Notes under the pieces: generated by a model
Database searches by the model: none
What the model was told of the DNA's origin: nothing
Seen by the model: the letters and a program-made list of their open reading frames with translations, nothing else
Assembly (NCBI GenBank): GCA_002011075.2
Contig: MTMA02000006.1
Location: forward strand, 1,356,599-1,420,598
DNA from: Candidatus Scotarchaeum otlingeri
GTDB taxonomy: Archaea > Thermoproteota > Nitrososphaeria > Geothermarchaeales > JDFR-13
Direction: 5' to 3'
Length of the DNA stretch: 64,000 nt
Part shown: positions 31,562 through 44,183 of the stretch, one piece after another
Numbering within the stretch: the first letter of the stretch is position 1
How the letters are laid out: every line of letters begins with the position of its first letter
Position numbers and translations under genes: made by a program

Positions 31562-31984
31562 CTAACACTTTATCCTACTTCCCCTGAAATTACGTGGATC
31601 ATATGGCTCTTCAGCGCCAGTATCCACCCTTATGATATAGTTCTTTATCTCTATATCTTCTTTACCTAAGTCAGTCAAGGCCTTCTCCACCATCATATGA
31701 ATAACGTGGCAACAAGGCACTTCCATCGAATATACATTCAGCGTCTTTGCCGAAGTATTTTCGATAATCATCTTAATTTTCATAAATAATTTGTCTGGAT
31801 TCTCCAACAGAGGACATCCTATCAATACAGGAATGCTCTGACCAAATTTTTCCCTTAACCCTTTATTTAATAGAACCCCACAATCCGCTGACAAGTATAT
31901 AACATCTTTCTTGAGGTACTCTGCATATGGATGCACTAATAATATTTTAACAGGCCACATAATGTCCAATCTTATCCCAGTCAA
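31562..31984 (-). CDS. Protein resembling the C-terminal region of larger 4Fe-4S proteins
   Basis: VLIGCPLLENPDKLFMKIKMIIENTSAKTLNVYSMEVPCCHVIHMMV. Confidence 0.65.
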   Translation of the reverse strand: MTGIRLDIMWPVKILLVHPYAEYLKKDVIYLSADCGVLLNKGLREKFGQSIPVLIGCPLLENPDKLFMKIKMIIENTSAKTLNVYSMEVPCCHVIHMMVEKALTDLGKEDIEIKNYIIRVDTGAEEPYDPRNFRGSRIKC

Positions 31985-32038
31985 AACTGAAATTCATGAA
32001 AAATATTAAATATAACCCGAGGATATTAGGGATTTTGT

Positions 32039-32671
32039 ATGACATATTATATTGATGAACCGATACATATAGTCTTGGAAATTCAGAACAAGGAGTGTAA
32101 AGTCCTAGAGATATTGAGGTCATTAAATATCGATAAATTCAAGCTTATCGATATACGTAGCCATACCAAGGGCTCTATCAGCCATCTCCTTAAGCTTGAA
32201 CCAGATCATCTAAGAAAAATTCTGCATTCAGAAATTATTAAGACGAAAAGCCGTAGCTATGCAGATACAGATTATGGTATATGGATCGAAGGAGAAGGCT
32301 GTAATGTATGTAATACGATATTATCGGAGGGTGCTTTCGTTATATCTGGAGCCAACCCAAAAGGCGACAGCTTCATATATAGTTTTATAGCACCAAATCA
32401 TGATGTATTCCAGAATATACTGCATTCTCTGAAGAAGAATGGGTTTAATCCGAAAGTATTAAAGGTGATGAAGTATAGATCAAGTGGAAGAGTGCTCACA
32501 GAAAAACAAGAGATTATCCTATGGATAGCCTTACACTCTGGATTCTTTGACTATCCAAGGAAAGTAAAAGTTGAGGAGTTAGCCCGGAGATTAGGGATTA
32601 GCTCATCAACATTCTCTGAGATTACCCGGAGGGGACTGAGGAGACTACTAGAAAAATATTTTAGTGAATAA
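32039..32671 (+). CDS. HTH_10 (bacterio-opsin activator type) transcriptional regulator
   Basis: LTEKQEIILWIALHSGFFDYPRKVKVEELARRLGISSSTFSEITRRGLRRLL. Confidence 0.88.
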   Translation: MTYYIDEPIHIVLEIQNKECKVLEILRSLNIDKFKLIDIRSHTKGSISHLLKLEPDHLRKILHSEIIKTKSRSYADTDYGIWIEGEGCNVCNTILSEGAFVISGANPKGDSFIYSFIAPNHDVFQNILHSLKKNGFNPKVLKVMKYRSSGRVLTEKQEIILWIALHSGFFDYPRKVKVEELARRLGISSSTFSEITRRGLRRLLEKYFSE

Positions 32672-35525
<2,854 letters not shown>

Positions 35526-35538
35526 CTATATCACCCTT

Positions 35539-35865
35539 CTAATCGGCGGCCGGAGACTCTTCAGTAGCAATAATGTCACTAAAGAGCTTATTTCTAACCC
35601 TATGGTCAAGATGTAGCTTTAATTCATCTGTGAAAAAAATGACTTCCCCACAATCTATGCAATATAACCAGCCTCCTGTCTCAAGGGTCTCCCAAAGCTC
35701 CCCTCTATCAATTGGTGAGAAGTGGTTGCAGGTTGTTCTATATACCATCATAAGCTCATACTTAACTTCACAATATCCCATATACCTATAGATATCATGA
35801 AGCTCTATGTATCTACAGTCAATACAGGTATCTCCGCCATTATGGACATATTCCATCAACCCCAC
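35539..35865 (-). CDS. Hypothetical cysteine-containing protein
   Basis: ORF with CIDC motifs. Confidence 0.55.
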   Translation of the reverse strand: MGLMEYVHNGGDTCIDCRYIELHDIYRYMGYCEVKYELMMVYRTTCNHFSPIDRGELWETLETGGWLYCIDCGEVIFFTDELKLHLDHRVRNKLFSDIIATEESPAAD

Positions 35866-36028
35866 CTATTTATTAATTACTAATCGCTATCTGCTTATAT
35901 CTGTATATATAGAAATCTCACCAAGTTTATGCATACCCTCCCAATAAATACATAATGTTAACACTATCCAGAGACCCGGGAAATATTCATAGGTCTATAT
36001 AAAGCTATTAAAAGGTTAAACTATTCTG

Positions 36029-36319
36029 ATGAAAAAAGAAAGATTAGCCGAAGAACTCATAGAGATATATAGAAAGCGTAAAGACCTAGATATGAGGAAG
36101 ACGAGGATTATCAAAGTGATATTGAAGGATCTACGTAGCTATATCACTAAAAATGCTCCTATAGATCCGCAGGAAGGAATTAGAGCTTATGTCAATGGCT
36201 TAGGATTGGAGGGGGAAGATAGGAAGATACTGATAAGGGTAATAAGATATCACCTGGCCAAGACACGTGGCACCAATAAATGCATACCACTCACAAGTTT
36301 TATAGATAAAAATAATTGA
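36029..36319 (+). CDS. Hypothetical small helical protein
   Basis: ORF. Confidence 0.5.
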   Translation: MKKERLAEELIEIYRKRKDLDMRKTRIIKVILKDLRSYITKNAPIDPQEGIRAYVNGLGLEGEDRKILIRVIRYHLAKTRGTNKCIPLTSFIDKNN

Positions 36320-36367
36320 CACGAATTACATCAGATTATCATTAGAGAAGTCATTCAATTTAGGTAC

Positions 36368-36400
36368 ATCAGACTTATATTGTTTTTATATAAGTCTGAT
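36368..36400. other. Perfect 13-bp stem-loop (ATCAGACTTATAT/ATATAAGTCTGAT, 7-nt loop)
   Basis: Seen directly; 47 nt beyond the 3' end of tRNA-Glu. Confidence 0.6.
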
Positions 36401-36446
36401 TAGGAAACAATATATGCTTATTATGCTTATTTATGGAGTGTTTTAA

Positions 36447-36524
<78 letters not shown>

Positions 36525-36565
36525 ATTCAATTTTCTATATTATTCACTGTATTATTAATATTTTA

Positions 36566-37495
36566 ATGGTGAATATGTTGTTCAGAAATGGCCCCGAGTA
36601 CCTGCCGTTAAAGAAGATCTTGATGTACAGACCTGGTGACGAGCTCTTATCTGTAGACTCCAATAACTATAGGGATTATTTGTTTAAAGAGCCTGTCGAT
36701 AGGGATAAGTTGGTTGCAGAATACGATGAGTATATAGAGAGCCTTCGTAATCTAGGGGTAGAAGTAGTCCTCCTAAATGACCTATTCAGAAAAATAGGAT
36801 GGACTCCTAGGTTTATTCCGCCGAATCTTCTATTTATGAGAGATGTGATGGCCATTATAGAGGATAAAGTTGTATATGGCTCGATGCGTTTCGAGATTCG
36901 GCGTATGGAGCCTATTATACTGCAATATGTCTTTAAAAAGTTGGGTTGGGATTACTCTATCGAGTATAATTATGGGGGATATTTCGAGGGAGGCGACCTT
37001 CTATATCTTGATAATAAGACGATACTCATAGGATACGGGCCTAGAACGAGCTATGAATATGCATACTCCCTCGCAGGATATATTAATAGAATCGGTCTTG
37101 CCTCAATATTAGTTCCTTTACCCAAGTTTAGGGTGCATCTCGATGGAGGAATGATGGTTTTAGATGAGGATCTGGTTATAGCTCATATACCCTCTATTAA
37201 ATATTATCCGAGTCTAGTGATACATAGCGATGGAGAAATTGATGTGATTACCCTTTATGACTACTTGGTTAATGATGGTTACACAATAATTGGCGTTAAA
37301 GACGAGGAGTCAATGAAATTCGGGGCCAATAATGTTGTCATAAGGAAGAATCTAGTGATATCGTATTCATGGAATAAAGAAGCTATAAATAGTATGAGGG
37401 AATTCGGTATTGATGTTATATCATTGGAGGCTGAAGAAATCAGAAAAGCTGCCGGAGGACTCCATTGTCTATTTAATATTATATTTAGAGGGTAG
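36566..37495 (+). CDS. Arginine deiminase / dimethylargininase-type amidinotransferase-fold hydrolase
   Basis: GGYFEGGDLLYLD; HLDGGMMVLDEDLVI; AAGGLHCLFN; track start at 36446 overlaps the tRNA so start moved to 36566. Confidence 0.85.
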   Translation: MVNMLFRNGPEYLPLKKILMYRPGDELLSVDSNNYRDYLFKEPVDRDKLVAEYDEYIESLRNLGVEVVLLNDLFRKIGWTPRFIPPNLLFMRDVMAIIEDKVVYGSMRFEIRRMEPIILQYVFKKLGWDYSIEYNYGGYFEGGDLLYLDNKTILIGYGPRTSYEYAYSLAGYINRIGLASILVPLPKFRVHLDGGMMVLDEDLVIAHIPSIKYYPSLVIHSDGEIDVITLYDYLVNDGYTIIGVKDEESMKFGANNVVIRKNLVISYSWNKEAINSMREFGIDVISLEAEEIRKAAGGLHCLFNIIFRG

Positions 37496-37511
37496 AAAAT
37501 CTGTTCCTTAT

Positions 37512-39245
37512 TTATTCTTTTGAAATAATCGGGTCTATCAATTCTCCCTTCAATACATCTACATATCCTTTATTGGTTAGTTTCAATTCAGGTATAACCG
37601 GTAGTGAAACGAATAGTAATTTTAGAAATGGATTTATTTCATGTCTACCTATCTTTCTATATGCATCCATAAGTATACCGAGTTTCTTAGCGACCTTCTC
37701 ACATGGAAGCGGAGACATTAACCCGGCAATATTCAGCTTAAGTGAGGCTAATACCCTTCCATTACCTACAACCGTAAAGCCACCTTGAATTCTAGTAATC
37801 TCTTTGATGGCCAACCACATATCATCTATAGAAACGCCTGCTACAATTAGATTATGACTATCATGTGCAACCGTCGAGGCTAATGCACCGAATTCTAAAC
37901 CCAGTCCCATAATAAAGCCGTTTGACCATCCTCCACCCTTTCCATGCCTCTCTATAACAGAAATTTTGGCAATATCTTTATCAGGGTCGGCATGCACCTC
38001 ACCCTTGATAACCTCCAGTTCTACACTAATATCTCTGGTAAATAAACCCTCCGGTTTCATAACATGTAAAATAACTTTTGAAGCACCATCTACTGTAAAC
38101 TTGAGTCCATCTGACGATAGCTCACTAGGAATTTTTACAGTTTTAAGAGCCCAACTCGGATATCTGGGTCTCCGGCGGGGCACATCAATTATGCTACCAT
38201 TATAGACTATTATCCTCCCATCACAAAGAACATGTTTTACATTTATCTTCTCTAGATCCTCAAATATCACGATATCTCCAAACCTGGGTGGAGCTATGGA
38301 GCCTAATTCTATAGACAATTTATAATGTTCAGCTACATTTAGAGTTACAGCTTGTATAGCAGCAACGGGATCCATGCCTGAATCTATTGCTAATCTGATT
38401 AAATGATCGACATGCCCTCTATGTAACAAGTCTTCCGCTGAGACATCATCAGATACCAATATTATATGTCGAGTGTCAACCCTTTTACTCAAGAGATACC
38501 TTATGATGGTTTTGAGGTTCTTAGAGAATGATGACTCTCTTACATATAGATGAATGCCCAGCCTAAGTTTACTTAGTGCTTCCTTACCTGTGACACTTTC
38601 ATGGTCAGACGTAATACCTGATACAAAATAGCTGGTTAGCTTTTTCTCGTCTACGCCTACTATATGTCCCTCAGCGATATATCCCATTTTTAAGGTATTT
38701 TTGATCCGCTCGATTACATCAATATCTCCTGATATGACGCCTGGAAAATTCATCATTTCACCGAGGGCTATGACTTCCCTATATTTTAATCCATGAGCTA
38801 TATCCTTTACGCCTAAAATTGCGCCTGATGTATCGATATCTCTAGCTGCGGGAACACAAGACGGATATGTTATCAATATTTTTATTGGAGTCCTATAGCT
38901 ATCTCTGATCATTAACTTGATGCCCTTATCTCCCAGTACATTAGCTATCTCGTGAGGATCGATAAAGACAGTTGTAGTTCCGAATTTAATGACTGTCCAG
39001 CCAAAGCTATAGGGGGTAAGATGGCTACTCTCAACATGTATATGGGCATCCATAAAGCCTGGTGCAGCATATGCACCATCAACATCAATCACTCTTGTTC
39101 CATCTCCGATCGTATGACTAGCATCTCCTACATATGCTATCCTATCTCCCTTAATTGCAATATCAGTTTTCTCCCTTATTTCTCCTGTATTAACATCTAT
39201 TAATGAACAGTTTTTTATGACTATATCCGCTTTTAATCTTCCCAT
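37512..39245 (-). CDS. ade: Adenine deaminase
   Basis: APGFMDAHIHVESSHLTP; FIDPHEIANVLG; GLMSPLPCEKVA. Confidence 0.94.
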   Translation of the reverse strand: MGRLKADIVIKNCSLIDVNTGEIREKTDIAIKGDRIAYVGDASHTIGDGTRVIDVDGAYAAPGFMDAHIHVESSHLTPYSFGWTVIKFGTTTVFIDPHEIANVLGDKGIKLMIRDSYRTPIKILITYPSCVPAARDIDTSGAILGVKDIAHGLKYREVIALGEMMNFPGVISGDIDVIERIKNTLKMGYIAEGHIVGVDEKKLTSYFVSGITSDHESVTGKEALSKLRLGIHLYVRESSFSKNLKTIIRYLLSKRVDTRHIILVSDDVSAEDLLHRGHVDHLIRLAIDSGMDPVAAIQAVTLNVAEHYKLSIELGSIAPPRFGDIVIFEDLEKINVKHVLCDGRIIVYNGSIIDVPRRRPRYPSWALKTVKIPSELSSDGLKFTVDGASKVILHVMKPEGLFTRDISVELEVIKGEVHADPDKDIAKISVIERHGKGGGWSNGFIMGLGLEFGALASTVAHDSHNLIVAGVSIDDMWLAIKEITRIQGGFTVVGNGRVLASLKLNIAGLMSPLPCEKVAKKLGILMDAYRKIGRHEINPFLKLLFVSLPVIPELKLTNKGYVDVLKGELIDPIISKE

Positions 39246-39338
39246 AGCGGTATCAATAAGTGAAGGAAAAACTTGCCATAATTTACTCCTACCCTTAAGA
39301 ATTAAGCTGTTAGGCGGAATGTCTGATACACCTCAGAC

Positions 39339-40424
39339 TTATATTCTACTTAAATATCTAACTAACTTTGATTTGTCTTCAAAAACCTTTGTCGAGTAAT
39401 ATTGAAAAAAAGGGCTCATACGATGTGGGAAATATGCATATACATCTTTTTGATGAGTAAAGGCATATATCATTTCACTCAAAACTCCAGCTGAAAGTTC
39501 CTTGACTGGATAGAAAACTATCACCATATCACTCTGGTCTATAAGCCTATAATCCCTAACAACAGTTTGTTCAATAATATACTGCTTAGCTTCTTCTACC
39601 TCATTACGTGGAATAGTTATGGATAGCTCTGGAACCTCAAGTTCGGATCCGCTCTCCTCCAAAAGATCCACTAAAATCATATCTTCCACAGTCGCGGGAT
39701 CAAATATTATGATGCCCTTATTCCTTAGCTGCTTTAATAGTTTATTTTTGTCATCGGTAACTTCTCTGCTCTTCCTTATCATTGTCATTGGGTAGCTCAG
39801 ATAGGCTTTTTTCGCCACTTCTCTGCCTTCTTTTTTAGCCTTCTCGACATCATATATTATTTTATATAATGTCTCCGGTATATCGCTTCCGGAAACGATA
39901 TAATGAGGGACTCCTTGAAAATCGGCTATGGTTTTAGTGGTAAAGATTTCCTCATCTTGCCATATAAGTATTTCTTTGAGCGTTAATCTTTCACGCCAGT
40001 GCATCAAATCCTCTTTTGTCTGGATATTTTCCAGTATATTATGCACAGAGTTGATTATTGTAACATAAAAATCCGGCTTTATCTCTCTAAAGTAATAGAA
40101 GTCGAAGGCTGGAAGTAACACTTTTCTCCATCTGAAACTGGCATGAAGACTTATGATAAGGTCTTTATCACCATCCTTATACTGATCGATATTTCCTAAG
40201 ACTTCCTCGAATGTGGTGGCTCTCAAAAAACCTAATGCCAAGGGATCCAGATCAAGAATCTTGTTTACGGGAATGTCGACCCTAAGTTGATCGGCTTTCC
40301 TAAACATTTCCGGACCTATATCGATATAATCGATATTCTTACCTTCTTTTTTCGCTATTTCTACGACTTCCTTTACGTAATCTGCTCTCCTAGACCCTGT
40401 AACTCCAGTGGCAATTATAATCAT
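39339..40424 (-). CDS. Conserved archaeal nucleotide-binding protein (adenylate-kinase/NTPase-like)
   Basis: N-term MIIIATGVTGSRRADYVKEVVEIAKKEGKNIDYIDIG. Confidence 0.55.
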   Translation of the reverse strand: MIIIATGVTGSRRADYVKEVVEIAKKEGKNIDYIDIGPEMFRKADQLRVDIPVNKILDLDPLALGFLRATTFEEVLGNIDQYKDGDKDLIISLHASFRWRKVLLPAFDFYYFREIKPDFYVTIINSVHNILENIQTKEDLMHWRERLTLKEILIWQDEEIFTTKTIADFQGVPHYIVSGSDIPETLYKIIYDVEKAKKEGREVAKKAYLSYPMTMIRKSREVTDDKNKLLKQLRNKGIIIFDPATVEDMILVDLLEESGSELEVPELSITIPRNEVEEAKQYIIEQTVVRDYRLIDQSDMVIVFYPVKELSAGVLSEMIYAFTHQKDVYAYFPHRMSPFFQYYSTKVFEDKSKLVRYLSRI

Positions 40425-40439
40425 ATTTTATCACCAATT

Positions 40440-41033
40440 TCATTCTTCTATTCTAATATATTTACTCCAGTCAACCTTTAATACTATTACTATAGATAAT
40501 ATAGTAATTATTATTATGGCTAACCCCATAATTATAGATTCACCACCCGTTATATAGTCGAGGATATCTATTGATAAACTACCTGCATATGCGATTCCAC
40601 CTGTTAAAATAGCTTTTCCAGCGAAACACGCGATAAATGTATAGAAAGCATTGTATTTCATCAATCCTAGTATGGGGTAGAGTATGTCATCCGGTAGCGG
40701 AGTGACTGCAAATATAAATATAGCTAGCCAACCATACTTGTCGAGATAACGCCGCATAATATCCAAGTTCTTGAGTTTATTTGGGTCTACTAAATGTCTA
40801 CCTCCCCTTCCCAAGACATATAAGAAGTATTCTCCAAATGTAGCTCCCAATCCACCTAGGATTCCTATCAACACCGGATTATACGCTTTAGAAGCACCCA
40901 TAATGTAGATCGTTATTAGGTAGGGAACAGGAAATATTACGGTTAATGTGCCTAGTAGGCTAATTATGAATGCACCGATATATCCTAGACTTTGAACAAT
41001 GCTAATAATGTCTAATACGGGTGGATAATGCAT
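40440..41033 (-). CDS. DedA/VTT-domain membrane protein
   Basis: GATFGEYFLYVLGRGGR; AIFIFAVTPLPDDILYPILGLMKY. Confidence 0.85.
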   Translation of the reverse strand: MHYPPVLDIISIVQSLGYIGAFIISLLGTLTVIFPVPYLITIYIMGASKAYNPVLIGILGGLGATFGEYFLYVLGRGGRHLVDPNKLKNLDIMRRYLDKYGWLAIFIFAVTPLPDDILYPILGLMKYNAFYTFIACFAGKAILTGGIAYAGSLSIDILDYITGGESIIMGLAIIIITILSIVIVLKVDWSKYIRIEE

Positions 41034-41034
41034 A

Positions 41035-41643
41035 TTACTCTTCTTCCTCCCGAAGGATCTTTTCCAGCTCCTGCATCAATTCATCTAGCTCTCTAGGCTT
41101 CCTAGGCTTTCTTTCACGTTTAACCTTCGGCTTCTCCGGTTTCTCAACCTTAACTTTCTTCTTCTCTACGGGTTCTACAACGGTAAGCGCCAATGCTTCA
41201 CGTAATTTCTCTATTTTACTAGAGATATCCTCCAATTTTTCCCGGAAACTTCTCTCAATATCCTCCTTCTCTCTCATCAGCCTATCTAATTCCTCATATT
41301 TCTCAAGTATACCTATTCTTTCCTCTACTTTTCTAAGCTCATCACTCGCTTTCGAAACAATCATATCCTTGATATCTTCACTCAATTCACCTTTGGAAGT
41401 TAATTCGTAGGCTCGTGCAATCATATGGGATAAAGCTTCTCTTTTTAGCCTTAGATCCATAAGTTCAATGATAGCGCTGGATATATCTGTTGGAGGCTCT
41501 CTAAATGTAGGTATAGGTTTGGGTTCAGCAGACAACTGGATACTTAAATTCTTTATTCTAACGCTTAGTACTACTAAAATTAATGTTGCGATTCCCAGGG
41601 ACGTCAATGAAATAATATCCTGAATATTAATTATAGTAACCAC
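41035..41643 (-). CDS. Membrane-anchored coiled-coil protein
   Basis: N-terminal TM, charged coiled coil, KRERKPRKPRELDELMQELEKILREEEE tail. Confidence 0.6.
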   Translation of the reverse strand: MVTIINIQDIISLTSLGIATLILVVLSVRIKNLSIQLSAEPKPIPTFREPPTDISSAIIELMDLRLKREALSHMIARAYELTSKGELSEDIKDMIVSKASDELRKVEERIGILEKYEELDRLMREKEDIERSFREKLEDISSKIEKLREALALTVVEPVEKKKVKVEKPEKPKVKRERKPRKPRELDELMQELEKILREEEE

Positions 41644-41725
41644 CCAGTTACCCTGACGATTTTACAATAATATATATATTTAATCATTATATTTGATTTT
41701 ACTTTTTATTTAATTATTCTATCAT

Positions 41726-42061
41726 TTATGATTCCCCAATTTTTTCAGGTTCATAGCTATAAACATATCTATGAGTATAACCGCATCTAAGGCATTTAAC
41801 AGATACACTCTTCTTGGGACGGCTTCTAACCCTGTAAATCCCTGTTAAACCAGGCTTCAGCACCCGTTTACACCTTCTACATATGAAAAGCTTCAGTCCC
41901 CGCGGTATAGAAACCCTAGCACGCATACCAAGTTTCCTAGCTAATTCTACATATCTATCTGCATAGACCAATGGTGTATCGGGCTTTAAAGCCAAAGATA
42001 TGAAATAATGTATCTCTCTAACAGCGCGCTTTCTAGTCCTACGTTTTCTGTACATTTCCAA
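41726..42061 (-). CDS. rnp4: Ribonuclease P protein component 4 (Rpp21)
   Basis: RYVELARKLGMRARVSIPRGLKLFICRRCKRVLKPGLTGIYRVR...CLRCGYTHRY. Confidence 0.92.
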   Translation of the reverse strand: MEMYRKRRTRKRAVREIHYFISLALKPDTPLVYADRYVELARKLGMRARVSIPRGLKLFICRRCKRVLKPGLTGIYRVRSRPKKSVSVKCLRCGYTHRYVYSYEPEKIGES

Positions 42062-42081
42062 GCCTCCATTTAAAGGATACC

Positions 42082-42759
42082 ATGTTAAAGTTATTTATAG
42101 ATATGATATCAATAGTCCTGGTCGAAGCGGGTATAGAGATCCCTCCTCAAAGCATAAGGGGGCATCCAGCGATAAAAAATGATGCGTTAAGAAGAGGCAA
42201 AAAACCCGGGGAAATTCTGCTTTATAAGGCTAAACATAGATTTGCAATGGATAAGTTAGGGAACGTTGATAAAAGAGGTAGACCCGACATCACACATAGA
42301 AGCTTACTAGCTATCCTTGACTCACCCTTAAATAGAATGGGTTATCTTAATGTCTTTGTCCATACAATAGAGGATATAATAATATCTTTTGATCCGAAGG
42401 TAAGACTTCCGCGAGACTATTACCAATTTGAGGGGTTAATGGTTCAAGTCTTAAAAAAAGGCAAAGTCCCGCCTATAGGCGACCCTCTTATAGAGATTGT
42501 CGATATAGATATAGAAACCTTTATAGAGAAACACAGATTATCTATACTTTTATCCGAAGACGGCGAGAAATACTCTCAAGAGATAGGGAGGGACATAATC
42601 AATAATGAGTCAATAATATTGATTGGAGCATTCCCCAAAGGCAAAATTAGGGAAGACATTAGTAGCAAGGTGGATTTAATAGTAAGAGTCAGCGACTACG
42701 CTCTCATGACCTCCACCGCCATATGTAGACTACTTACCTTATTAGAAGGATCTTTATAA
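42082..42759 (+). CDS. nep1: Nep1/EMG1 rRNA pseudouridine methyltransferase
   Basis: GRPDITHRSLLAILDSPLNR; VHTIEDIIISFDPKVRLPRDYYQFEGLM. Confidence 0.92.
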   Translation: MLKLFIDMISIVLVEAGIEIPPQSIRGHPAIKNDALRRGKKPGEILLYKAKHRFAMDKLGNVDKRGRPDITHRSLLAILDSPLNRMGYLNVFVHTIEDIIISFDPKVRLPRDYYQFEGLMVQVLKKGKVPPIGDPLIEIVDIDIETFIEKHRLSILLSEDGEKYSQEIGRDIINNESIILIGAFPKGKIREDISSKVDLIVRVSDYALMTSTAICRLLTLLEGSL

Positions 42760-42902
42760 TAATAAGACCTCCAATTTACGCTATTTTTATTACGTTTAAT
42801 ATAGACATAAGTGTGTCCCTCTTGATAATGTATCTTCTCTTTATGTGCAGACACTTATACCGATGGTTATTGTATAGTCATAAAAAAGATTTTTATAATT
42901 CA

Positions 42903-43003
42903 TGGTGCGGCCGCCGGGATTCGAACCCGGGACCTCTGGCTTGGAAGGCCAGCCTAAGCCCCCTTCTCTATGGGAGTGCTCGACCAGGCTACACTACGGC
43001 CGC
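42903..43003 (-). tRNA. tRNA-Gly (TCC) with 22-nt non-canonical intron between positions 25 and 26, CCA encoded
   Basis: GCGGCCG/CGGCCGC acceptor; CTGGC-CTTCCAA-GCCAG anticodon arm; insertion TCCCATAGAGAAGGGGGCTTAG after D-arm; BHB GAGC/GCUU. Confidence 0.9.
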
Positions 43004-43076
43004 CTAGATAAATATATTTTATCCACAATTTATTTAGGCTTAATGAAACACCATTTTTCTATGGGGTTGGCGGTGG

Positions 43077-44183
43077 CTAGCCTATCTTCCTTGGCTCAGC
43101 TGGTTTAGACTCGAATGGAAGTACTATTCCGGCTTCAGGGTCCCATGTTAAATAGACCTTCTCTCCTATTTTATACATCTTCATTGTGGGGCTTATATTT
43201 GGAACGAACACTATGATTTCGTCTGATATGTTGGCACTTATCCTGTACTCTATAGAAGACCCTTTGAAGACCATCATCTCAACCCTACCCTCAACACTAT
43301 TCATCCCTCTAGGAGGAGCCTTATCTCCTATCATAATTCTCTCTGGCCTTATAGCTATCACCGACTTTTTATTAATTGCATCAGGATTATCGGATACCCG
43401 GAGCACCATCCCACCCTTAGCCTCAAATTCTTGGTTACCTTTATATACTCCCTCAATGAAGTTTATCTGTTCACCTATAAATGAAGCTACAAATATATTC
43501 TTGGGCCTCATATAGATCGTATCAGGCGAATCCACCTGTTGAATAACCCCTTCATTCATAACAGCTATTCTATCGGACATAACCATAGCCTCATTCTGAT
43601 CATGTGTTACATACACAAAGGTCGTCCCAACCTCTCTCTGGATACGCTTCAGTTCAACCATCATCTCCTGTCTTATCTTCAGGTCTAAAGCACCGAGAGG
43701 CTCATCCAGTAATAATACTTCCGGCTCCATTACTAGCGCCCTCGCCAAAGCCACCCTCTGTTGCTGGCCACCACTCAACTGATTAATTTTCCTCCTCTCG
43801 AAACCCGGTAACCGTACAACTTCAAGCATCCTCTTGACGCGTCTCGAGATATCATTGTCAGAGAAGCCCCTCATTCGAAGGCCGAAGGCTATATTCTCAT
43901 ATACATCCATATGTGGAAAGAGGGCTAAGTGCTGGAAAACCATGCCGATGTTCCTTTTATGAGTAGGTATATAAGTTACATCTTGGCCGTGAAGCTTAAC
44001 TACACCAGTATCAGGCTTCTCAAGTCCAGCTATAATCCTTAGAGTTGTTGTTTTACCACATCCACTCGGCCCTAGCAGCGAAAAGAACTCGTTCTCTTTT
44101 ATCCTCAGAGAAACATTATTGACAGCAACCACCTGCCCGAACCTCTTGGTAATATTTTCCAGTTCAACAGAATATTTAATCAT
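43077..44183 (-). CDS. potA: Polyamine-type ABC transporter ATP-binding protein
   Basis: GPSGCGKTTTLR; LSGGQQQRVALARALV; TOBE C-term. Confidence 0.9.
   Translation of the reverse strand: MIKYSVELENITKRFGQVVAVNNVSLRIKENEFFSLLGPSGCGKTTTLRIIAGLEKPDTGVVKLHGQDVTYIPTHKRNIGMVFQHLALFPHMDVYENIAFGLRMRGFSDNDISRRVKRMLEVVRLPGFERRKINQLSGGQQQRVALARALVMEPEVLLLDEPLGALDLKIRQEMMVELKRIQREVGTTFVYVTHDQNEAMVMSDRIAVMNEGVIQQVDSPDTIYMRPKNIFVASFIGEQINFIEGVYKGNQEFEAKGGMVLRVSDNPDAINKKSVIAIRPERIMIGDKAPPRGMNSVEGRVEMMVFKGSSIEYRISANISDEIIVFVPNISPTMKMYKIGEKVYLTWDPEAGIVLPFESKPAEPRKIG

Noticed and set aside
42813-43108. ORFs spanning tRNA-Gly (GFEPGTSGLEG... translations)
   Set aside because: Typical spurious translation of antisense tRNA sequence.
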